NCBI RefSeq assembly: GCF_003597395.2
Contig: NC_133777.1
Span: 15,601,197 to 15,665,196, forward strand
Direction of reading: 5' to 3'
Length of the DNA: 64,000 nucleotides
From: Chelonoidis abingdonii
Lineage: Eukaryota > Chordata > Testudines > Testudinidae
Below the pieces are notes generated by a model that had not been told where the DNA came from, made no database searches, and saw only the letters and a program-made list of their open reading frames with translations. The position numbers and the translations under genes are program-made. Of the stretch, positions 27,801 through 39,800 are shown in pieces. Every line of letters starts with the position of its first letter. Position 1 is the stretch's first letter.

Positions 27801-30800
27801 TATGCTGCAGCCTAGTCACAAATTTGGTAAAAGTCTGTACTGTAGATGGGTTCAGACAGCTTTTACTTTCTCTAGTCCCTCAACAGCAAATCGCTTAGCA
27901 ATGGAACAACCCACTGTTTTAGTGGCCCAACAGAAGTCATGGCGCAGCATCAGCATCAGACTAACAGGCAAATCAACAAAGTATCTATAACCTCACTTCT
28001 ATAACAAATAGTTACCATCTGATACATTACTGCATTGCCACCAAAGGCTCCTAATCTCCCTTGGGATTAGCAGCAATAAATAATATTACTTCTTAAAAGA
28101 GCATTAATAGGGTTAAAATGTGTAAAATAAAGTAAGGGTGTTATAAAATGGACTATATTAAGGACTTTGGAGCATGACATTCCTCCAGTTTGTAAGAAGT
28201 TGGCACCTTGCATGGGTAGTAAAACCATTTGTGAGATTCCACCCCCACCCCCCCATTCTTGACACAGAAATATACATGGTGGGCCTGGTTCTCCTCTCAC
28301 TTACCACCAGTGTAATTCAGGAATAACTCCACTGAAATTAATAAAGTTCCACTGATGTAATGAGAAAAGAATTGGAGTCATAAAGCCTATTCTATATACA
28401 TTTGAGAAGTCCAAGGAATTGCCTCAGGGGACTGCAAACAACTCCAAAGAGTGGTGTCTTGGGGCTAAATAGGATAATTTATATGACAAAATGTAATATA
28501 AATGTAAAGGAACAAAATGGTCTTGCAGGTGGTTCACACTGAGTATTCACGAGAAAGGTTCATTTTTGTTCCTATTGCTATTATTGTTAAAGTGAGTTTA
28601 GTGCTGGTTTGACAGCCCTGAAGTTGGAGATCCTCTGTTTACCCACAGAACAGTCACAAGCAGGTCAGCAATGCATGCAAATGTGACTCAGTGAAATACT
28701 GCAGGCATAGACATCGTCTTTATGAGTTGCTGGGGGCTGCTTGACCCCACCCATTCCACGCCTTCCCCCAAGCTCCCACCCCGCTTCTCCACTGCCCCCT
28801 CCCCCAAGTGTGCTCCACCCTTGCTCCCCCAGTGCCTCCTACATGCTGCTAAACAGTTGATCTGAGGTAGGCGGAAGGTGCTGGAGAGAGGGGGAGGACC
28901 TGATCCACGGGGCTGCTGAGCACTCACTATTTTTCTGGAGCACCCACAGAGTTGGCGCCTATGCCTCTGAGAGCCCACTAAAGTAGGGAGGCTAGATCAT
29001 TCTTTTTACCTATTTCCTCCTTGGCCTCTCTGCTACAACTGGTAATGTGGGTATCAATTAATGACACTTGTGGTGGTGGTGGCTAGTGCATGAGTGATTC
29101 CCTCCTCAAAGTCTATTCTGCCATAATGCCTACAGATCAATACCATCGTGCAATGGTTAGGCTGGTGGCTAGCTGAGTCTTCTTATCTGCTAAAAATGAA
29201 TTTGTTTTATTGTAACCTCATCCTCCTAAACTACCCCCACCCACACACACCTTTTCTGAGTGTTTCATCCACCTGTGAAATTATGCCTGACATATGGGTT
29301 GCAAGCTTGCTCAGGCAGGGAATATCTTATCTTATTTGTCTATATGATGCCTACTACAATGGAACCCCGATTCTTGGCCGCTACTAATAACATGGACACC
29401 TGTCCACAAAGAAGCTGGTGTGAGACCATCAGGTTATTTTAGAAGCACTTCCAAAAATTCATCAGATGGCAACAACTCTTGGTTATTACTAAGCAGTGGC
29501 AGTTTTCAATCAGCAATTTAAAGTAAAAGACCATGATATTCTAACAATCCCATGCAGCATCCAGTCTCTCCCTTCCCTTCGCTCCAGAAAAGCATTTTCA
29601 AAGACAGCTAAAAATGAAAATAAGTCTTGCTTGCCTGTAGATAGTTGAAGTGTTTCTCAGATCAAATCCTGATGAGTTTATTCTTTCTAGAAAAGCTTGC
29701 GCGAGTTCTGGTGTGATATCATACACTGTATCCAGCTGCTTTGTTGCATTGTCATAGCTTATGAATAGTCTCATCTAATTAGTACAAGCAAAGGCATATT
29801 ATCAGGAATCTATACAAACTAAAGACATTAATACATGTTTGATACTATAAACTATCATCTGCCTCCTTTCAGATTACACAGATGGCACAAAGAGCAATCT
29901 GGATAATACAAAGTTTAAAAAGGCAAAGACCAGTAGTTCTGTATCATACCTAAATAATCTGCAATCTAATATGGGGCCTGATCCTACCTCATCTGAAGAG
30001 CTCTCAGTGTGGCCCATGGTTTTGATGGAGATAGATTGTGGGAAAGAGACAATGACAAGCATACACATCTAATTAAGTACTTATGGATGTTGTATATTTT
30101 TCAATTTTAAAAGAGGCAGTGGAGTGGTTCATTAATAAATGATCAACTGAACATTTGGATTTAGTTTGCAACTAAATCATTTTAAACATACACAATCTTT
30201 CATTTTTAAATTTGTGCTTGTGATCATTCTATCACATCATTGGATAACTGATACATCCAAACACATTTTTCTACTTACTTCATTCAGACTAATTTTCATA
30301 ATTTCTTCTAATGGAAGATGGACCATATATCTTCCCAAAATCCATAGATTTTCTGCACTGACCCAAGAGGTTGAATCATTTAATTCTGTTTTGTACAAAA
30401 ATACTCATTCAAATGTAAAGAATGTCATTGTGATTACAAATAAACATTATACTCTGTACATCTTCATTGCTGGATAATCAAAGGATCTCTAAAATCAGAA
30501 CACTACTAGGTCCTGCTCTTAAAAATGGACAATGTCAGATAGTTTAAATCCATAAATGGTGGGGAGGAGATGAGTTATAACCAACACTTTCCAAACATTA
30601 ATAATAGAAGTGCATTCATTAATATTTTAAATGTCAATAAATCAGCTTTGTTTGCTTTTAAAACTTTCCGCTGAGGTTTGTGCATCCATCTGTTGCAGCT
30701 CCACGCTAATAATGAGTATCAGAAAGTGAAAATGACTAGTCTGTCTGTACTGCCTAAACTAAACAAAATGCAAAAGTAAAAAGCAGTATGAAGTAGCAGT

Positions 30801-33800
30801 TTTCATAATCAGATGTGTTATTTGGTAACATAGGTAAAGCACTTTATATTTGTATATTATTAACCAGACAGGGTCCCTTTAAACGACTGATTATACACTA
30901 TGACTATACAGAACACTCTCATTGTTAACTGAACTGATAGTAACCTCAGAGAAAGTAAAAAATATTTAGTACAGCCATAAATTAGGATAAAAACTGAAGA
31001 AATACAATACCTTATAAGAAGAACAATCATTTGCATTTATATAGCACAATCCAAGGACCTCAAAATGTTTTACAAATAAACAAATCACAACAGCCCTGGG
31101 AAATAATTATCCCCATTTAACAATTGGAAAAACTGAGATACAGAGCAGCTAAGGCTTAAATTTTCTAAAAGTGGCTATGAATTTTGGGTGTCTCAATATT
31201 TGGGTGCTCAGCTTGACATCCCTGCAACCTGATCTGCAGAGATACTGATCACCCACAACTCTAGCTGATTTCTATTAATAGTCATGAATATAGGTCAGAG
31301 TTTTCAACATCTCTGAAAAAATCAGGCCACAAGTTTCTCAGACTGATGCATCCAAAATTAGTGGGCATTTTTGAAAACACAGATCTTAAGTGACTGCCTT
31401 ATAATGGTTGTATGGTGAAACAGAGTTCAGAATAGACTCCAAAAGTCCTTGCATCTAGTCCCTTGCTTTCATTATTAGATCATACTAACTCCCACCACCA
31501 AGCACATTAAGAGACAGGAAGGAAGAGAAAAGAGGAAAAAGCTGGGAGAAGGAGAAGAGGAAACGTGCTTTTGGCAACTCTGGAGACTAGGGTCCCTGGA
31601 GCCTTCTTTTGTTCTTTAAAAATCAGGCAGAAAACATAAAACACATCAGCACCAGTTTTTGCAAAAGCCACCAGAGTTCATCATTGGAGAGGTTGGTATT
31701 TTTAATAGGAAATAAACGAGAATTAGCTGAGTTACTTAGACACAAATCTCTAGAGAGATGTTTTTGAGACATTAAAACAACACGTCATCTCATGCTGATC
31801 CTAAGACCTTGGCACAACTGGACAGGAAGACATGTGGCTATGAAACAGCTCTCTGCCATTCCACAGGAATATACAAATATAAAAATGAGGAAATATCTAA
31901 CAAAAACTAGAAAAATGTTGGAAAGGCAGCCAACTACATAACACAGATACGTGGTATGTTTCAAGATTCTTGCATTGCTGAGCTGCAGTGGAAGGAGGGG
32001 TTGCTGCAGCGGGGTGTGTAAGCTCCGTGCTTCATGTTGTCTTCATACTATTCCTAATCCATAATGGGCACGGGAGCAAGCAAGAGACCATGACAACCAA
32101 GACCATTTACCAGTGCTGGAACTCTTAGGTGGGGCACTGTAACTCTCAGTTACTTCTTGGCTGTATATTCACTTGTTAATTAAAGGATGAAGTGTACTTA
32201 ACAAACAAATCCAGAAGGCAGAAGATCTAGACTCTTTACAACTCTGGCTCAGACTTGCTGTGGGCAAGTAATATACCTCTGTTTCTGAATCTGTAAAATG
32301 GTGCTAATCAGAGGCGAAAGTAAGCTGGTACCGGAGCCCCAAGGCTCCCAGCCACCACTGCCACTACCACGGCAGTGGCGAGAGCCCCAAGTGGCGTAGG
32401 CTGGGCAGCGCTGAAGGGCTGGCTGGGGGAGTCTGGCCTCAGCCCTGCCCCTTCCGCCCGAGGCCCTGCCCCTTCCAGGGGCCCAGAGCCATCCCGCCCC
32501 CAACACCTCTCCCAGGAGCCCAGCCACCCTAGTAAGTCCTTTAAGTTTCTTTCACCCCTGGTGTTAATACCTACCTACCTCTCAGGGGTGTCTGAGGCTC
32601 AATTATCATCAGTGTTTACAGATTACGCTGATTTCTTTAGATGGAAGATTGCACAGGAGCTTGATCCTGCTCCATTGAAGTCACTGGGCATTTTGCCATT
32701 GATTTCAATGGGAAGAGGATCAAACCCTGGAAGCACAAATTGCTATTACTACTAAAGGGCTGCTAAAGTGGCTAATGACCTTCCCTGATGTCTTGTTTCT
32801 GTTGCTTTGGTGCCCCCTAGTGGAATGTTTGCTGTACTGTTGGGCCCTGGAATAAGCACCTCAGCCATGGGAGATAAACAGCTGTGAAAGGCAGGAGGTG
32901 GGTATTATTGTATTATTGGGAAGGAGGTACATTTATTTTAGGTTTCAGAGTAGCAACCGTGTTAGTCTGTATCTGCAGAAAGAACAAGAGTACCTGTGGC
33001 ACCTTAGAGACTAACAAATTTATTTCAGCATGAGCTTTCGTGAGCTACAGCTGAGCTGAAGTGGGCTGTAGCTCACAAAAACTCATGCTGAAATAAACGT
33101 GTTAGTCTTTAAGGTGTCACATGTACTCCTGGTCTTTTTACATTTATTTTACTTTGCTTTTAATCTTGTCATTTCTCTGAATGAGCCAGTGCCCCAGTGG
33201 CAGAACCCTCACAGCCTCGTGTTGTGTTTAAAACATGGCAGCTAACATTTTCAAAGATCACCTATTTTCCTAGTCTAAACAGGGTACCACAGTGAACTTC
33301 ACCTCAGAGCAGAGAGCCTGCACTAGGATAATACACAACTTAAATCCCCTATAAGGCTTAGAAACAGGACCAAAGAAGCACGGTGTCCTTGTGTATGGTC
33401 CTCTGTACAAGGGTGGCGTTCACCTTTAAGAATAAGCATATTTTATAATTGTATCTGCAGTGCAACTCTAGCAAAGGACGTATGTTTACTGTATGCTGGA
33501 CAGATGTATAGTATTTAAGAGGGCTGCCCTTAACACAGCACTATTCATAATGAGCGAAAAGTTCACTAGGAAAGATTAACCCTTTCCTAGCCATGTTTCA
33601 AGCTAGATACCTTCCTTTCACTGTTCAACATACCATTGGTGATATAGGATTTTTGTAGAATCTGCTTCATCCAGTCATACAGAGTTCTTTGTGCATTTGC
33701 CGTTGTCTTGTCATAGAGATCCTTGAATACGGCTGATCTAAATGATAAAATGGCACATGCAAATTAATTGATAAGTGGAATTTCTTTTAATGGTACAGAT

Positions 33801-36800
33801 TAGCAAACATGCTTTTATAGTATCAGAATGAATGAAAACTGAAAATAAAGTTGTATCTTGATGCCAGATACAGAGCCGCCATATCAAACTCTTTTTAAAA
33901 AAAAAGTATATTTAATCAGAAGACAATAGAAATTATTGTTTTCATTGGGAAATAAATGACTTACAAGTTTCTGAAAGTGTCTTGTGGAAGATCTTTAGGG
34001 AGGTTTCTAATGACATCAGGTTGGAGATAGCTCACTGACGACACCCGCAGAACTTGGCTTAGTATAGCCACACATTCCATAGAGCTCAAAGCTGGAAAGC
34101 ATTTCTCCAACGTAACAAGGAACAAGGTCCTGTTTCCTCCTGGGCTTTGGAAAATTCTCTCCCTAATCCTGTCCAGATCGAGAACAATATTTCCCAATTC
34201 CTGCAGGTATCCAAGAGTTAAGAGAATATATTACTTTCATCATTAATTTAATATATTTTTAATCCGAAGCCTGATAAACAGCAGTGTTGACACAATATTC
34301 CACTATTTCGAAATAGAGCAGCAATGAAAGACTGTGGCTGATTGCATTACTGGGGATTATTCTTTTCTTCTGTGGGCCAAAAATCAGCTTGAAGCTCTCA
34401 AGCAAAGTGAAAAGCAGAAAAAGGCTACTAATGGCTGGAGATTACGGAGTATTCGCCTGGATACATGAGAAAATGTGAAGATTTGTGGCAACCTGTGCAT
34501 AAAGTATGTATGTATGTAGATAGATGATCACCTTACACCCCTGCCCCAGAATGGACCTTTTCCACATGCCGTATTTCTTGCAATGCCTACCCAAACATAC
34601 ATCCTTCAGAGACTGGGCAAACACTCAAAAACACACTGTAAGAACACTCTTGCCCTGATAGAGAAATGGACTAGAACTAATAGGTCATTTCCCAACTTAA
34701 ATGTCTGTTGTTCAAAGACAGTACTTTCAGGGCTGATGTTTCAGTGCTAGTTCCAGGGATCACAATCAGTCCTGGAGGCTATGAATACCATGTGAGAAAA
34801 TGCCATTTGCAGCTCTGATCAGTTTTATTTTCATAGCTCCCAAAGTGTTCTAGGAACTTACCTGTGTGCTCTGACAATGCGATCTGAATCGCAACTGTCT
34901 GAGTAAAACAGACTCTACAATACATTAAAATCTTGTATTATTGGGCACTTATCACATGTCTCCAGAGGATCATCCTCCATTTCTCTTGGTTTGCTCTCCC
35001 TCGTGTCCAGGACACCTATGTTGCACGCCTTTCCTCCCATCACAGAAGACCCTCTCTTCCCTATTCATAAACACCAAGTGATGGCCCCAGTCCTGAAAAA
35101 CGATACATGTGGGTGGACTCATAACACCCATGTGAAACCCCACTGATTTCAGCAAGACTCTATGTGGGCATAAGGGTCTGACACACAGATCAAATTACAG
35201 TATCCGGTCGTATATTGGTAGATGAAAGTGCTCTGTCCCCCACATCATTGCTTAGTGCACTGTTCTCATATTCCCACACCCAATCAACAAGGGATGTAAA
35301 ACACCAAACCTGGGACTCGAATTCATGTCTGCTGGGTTACAGTGTGAAACATTCACAGAAAAATTGACAGTCTGGGCTTCTTTCTATTTAAACATCAAGA
35401 GGCAGCTCTCACTTCTCATACAATGAGTACAAAGTGACTTACAAAACGGTTCTTTTTGCTTCTGAAGAGATATTTCACTGCAGTTTGAAACTGCTGATGA
35501 TTAATCTGTTGAAAATCTGACAGCAGCTGTTTGGGCTGGTATAGAAGGTTCTCCAGGTAGTTTTTTATAGACCTCTGCAGACAGGATGGGAATAATAAAA
35601 TGTATAAATATATATACACACACACACACACACACTCTCTTAATCTTTTACTCCCGCAAACTCTCTGTTTCAACGCTCCAGGCTGAAAGGGTAAGGACTA
35701 CCAAGTTCTAACCCTGGCTCTGAAAATGACTCCCTCTGTGGCAATGGGTAAGTCATTTTACATCTATGCCTCAGTTTATCCATTTGTAAAAAAAAAAGAA
35801 AGGGAATAATAATACTTCTCTACTTTACAATGGGCTGCGACAATTAATCCCTTCAATCACTTTGAAGATTAAGAATACTGAGGTGAAAGAAACATGCAAC
35901 TGAATGGGAAGGCCAGTACATGCCAGGTCCTCAGTCAATGAGCAACATCACACCCCACCACCAGTGAACAAAGTCCTATCTGTTTTGGAACTCAGAGGGA
36001 ACAGATAACATTAAAAGAAGCCATTATAAGCATCAGAGCCGCAGCCGTGTTAGTCTGTATCAGCAAGAAGGAGTACTTGTGGCACCTTAGAGACTAACAA
36101 ATTTATTTGAGCATAAGCTTTCATGGGCTACAGCCCACTTCAACGGATGCATGCAGTGGAAAATACAGTAGGAAGATATATATACACAGAGAACATGAAA
36201 AAATGGATGTTGCCATACCAACTATATGAGAGTAATCAGTGAAGGTGGGCTATTATCAGCAGAAGAAAAAGAACTTTTGTAGTGGTAACCAGGATGACCC
36301 ATTTCCAATAGCTGACAAGCAGGTGTGAGTAACAGTAGGGGGGGAAATAAACATGGGGAAATAGTTTTTACTTTGTGTAATGACCCATCCACTCCTAGTC
36401 TTTATTCAAGCCTAATAGTGTCCAATTTGCAAATTAATTCCAATTTTGCAGTTTCTCTTTGGAGTCTGGTTTTGAAGTCTTTTTGTTGGAGTATTGCAAG
36501 TTTGAGGTCTGTAATTGAGTCACCAGGGAGGCTGAAGTGTTCTCCGACTGGTTTTTGACTGTTATAATTCTTGACATCTGATTTGTGTCTATTTATTCTT
36601 TTGTGTAGAGACTGTTCGGTTTGGCTAATGTACATGGCAGAGGGGCATTACTGGCGCATGATGGAATTTATCACTACAAACTTTTTTTCTTGCTGATAAT
36701 AGCCCATATTAATTAATTACCCTTCTAATAGTTAGTGTGGCAATGCAATTTTTTCATGTTCTCTGTGTACATATATATCTTCCTACTGTATTTTCCACTG

Positions 36801-39800
36801 CATGCATCCAATGAAGTGGGTTTTAGCCCACGAAAGCTTATGCCCAAATAAATCTGTTAGTCTCTAAGGTGCCACAAGCACTCCTCGTTCTTTTTGCTGA
36901 TAAAGGCTAACTTGGCTACCACTCTGAAACCTGTCATTATAAGTGTGATTAGTACTGGCATCTCACCTGCACTCTTCCCTGGACTGGACTAAAAATTAAT
37001 ACTATATTGAATTCCAACAAGACTATTTCAAAACTAGTTTGAAGTTGTAATTTTTGTTGTTCTCTTTGCTTAGGGTGCAAAAGAATCCGCATTGCAAACA
37101 AAACACATTTTACCATGCCAGAGATTACAAATACCTTCTGTTCCAGGAAGACTACACTGTTTAGAAGTGTTAATGAAGCTAATCAACATAAGTGGATTTT
37201 AAATTCATTAGAAACAGATGGGAGAAGACTTTGTTATAAACAGAGCAATATGAGTGACAATGGTTATCTGTCTTTTAAATTGCACAATCTTTTCAGTTGC
37301 TAATGATATATTATGACTGAATATTACTTAAGCCACTGTTCCTGTACTTGTAATTGGAATACAACTGGTTCTGTGTGCAATATAAATCCTTAGAACACTG
37401 TATCCTTCATACTCAGTATGTACAAACTGCTTTACAATTAGCCAATTGATTCACTAATAATTCCTAGAATAGATTCCTAAATATTAAATACCAGTATAAT
37501 CAGCAGAAGGCCTAATTACAGGTACAACTTTAACCAGAACTTCATCTGCTGTAAATCTACATAGCTCTATTGACATCAGCTCAGGATCTCTAAATGTTCC
37601 CTACACTGCTGATTACCTTATGCATTAAATCCTTCTTGTAACTTTTATTTCTACTTTAATTCATATCCTTTTATTTCTACTAAAAATCAATAACCCTTAT
37701 GCCTGTGACTATTCACAGTCATCTAAGGCTACTTTAAACTTATACCATAGCTCTCCATGAAAGCATCAAAAACTAAAATTAAAAGCAAAACCTTAATGTG
37801 GATCCATATAGTTTTGGAAGAGCTACAATGATGAAATGGAGTCATGGGACACTGATTCATGGGCTTTTTGAGACAGTTAAGAATGCAAACTGGACACTAG
37901 ATTATTTGGGGGACCAAATTCAGATCTGGTGTAAACGGTGCAGCTCCACTGATGACATTGCTCCAAGTCTGAACTTGGCCACCATCATTTGTAATGACTG
38001 TGGATAACGAATGGCATATACTTCCTGCACTACTTATGCTGCCATGAGAAGGGTTTTTTTGGTTTGTTTTTTAACAAAACAGAGTTCAGTGAAGTCTTCA
38101 AAGGAGAGAGAGATTTATAGGAAATCTAGTATCTCACATTCCTTAGAAGTAATGCAAAGCTCAGCTAGACCTGAAGCATGGGTTAGGAAATCTTCTGTTT
38201 TATGGATAAACATGGTGTGGCTATGTTACTTGGCTAGCAGTTACCATACCAAAGAGCGCATGCAAGCCTACAGTGCAAACATTCAGGCCCTGCCTTGCTT
38301 CCAAAAGAGGAGCAAAAGGGCCCTTTTCTTTATTATTTGTGTCTTAGTCCTCTGCAAACTTCTGAAGGCCATAAAGCAAAGTACTCTACCCTCAATTTAA
38401 TACTGACCTGCAGTATTATACAGACTTATTGGTCAACTCTATAATTTAACTCTACAACTTAGACAACAGACACCAATTTTCTGAATATTTTCTCCCTCTC
38501 TCTTTAGTAAGAAAGTTTTGTCTCTTAAAATGGTACTAACCTGTAGGCTGCTAATAGTAAACATAACATTCTGAGCATGGAAATATGCCATGATTTTTTT
38601 AGGCATATCTGTTGTCCATACATTAGTGCTACAGCAGGAAAAAAAAAAAAAGCAAAATACAGGTAAAAAAATAAACTACTTTTGCTTACAAGAGAAAATA
38701 AATATGACAAACAAACACTATTACTAATAAGACAGTGATGCAAGGATTTAGTTAATCTTTTTGCCAAAACAGATTTACACTTAAACCCATGATTACAGTG
38801 GAAAAAATTTAACAAAGTTAACTATCAAAAAGTTTTTGAAATAATGTAGCATGTATTTATTCCCAGCCTCATTCCATGTATATTTCTGTTTTGGCATGAG
38901 AAATGGTTTTATACTTGTTAATTTTCATTGTAGTTCTGAATCATAACAACTAGATGCACCAATCCACTATACAATGATTTGGTGGTTTAGAATTCCGTAT
39001 GCAGAGCCTGTGATAATGCAGGTCATAGAGCTAATAGTGTATATATACACTATACATAATAGGTTAATATTAGTGAACACTAAATAGATATCCTTTGATT
39101 ACACTTTTTATCCATAATGTTCTATTCTAGTGCATACACATATACTATTTACATTACAGGATGTCATACATTACCCCTGAAAATGGAGTATATCAAGGAA
39201 AGCTAAACAAGAAAATAAAACAAAAAGAATTAATATGTTGCATGATATCTGAAAATGTTTTCAAACACATAGGTAGGGACAGTTTTATATATTACCATTC
39301 AGATATTTTCCAGCTATTACTTCCTCCTAAAGGGTATAAACAACAAATGTGTGTAATAACACAAACATTTTTAGATTATATTGCAGAATTTTGGAAGATA
39401 GATAAAATAAAAATACTAACCGCAGCTTTTTGTAATAATGGATGCAAACCTGTAAGAGATTATCCTATTACTAAAATTAGATTCAACAACCTTTTAAAAA
39501 AAAAAAAGTCTGAACATAAAATAAATGCATCATAAGTAAGCTAATTTTAAAAAAGCACCTTTAATCAAATGTACCTGCAGCAGATGTATAGTGCTAATAA
39601 AAATTGCTTAATGAAAGGTCACTGCTTTTAAACAAAACTTTTATTTACAATGTTAATCAAATTCTCTGCTGGCATAACTCATAGTTATGCCAGCAGAGAA
39701 ACGGATCCCATATTTCTCAGTTGTACTGAATCTATTTTACTACATATAGCATTTTCAATACACAAAACATTCTTTCCCCTATACAAGATTTCTGATCTTA

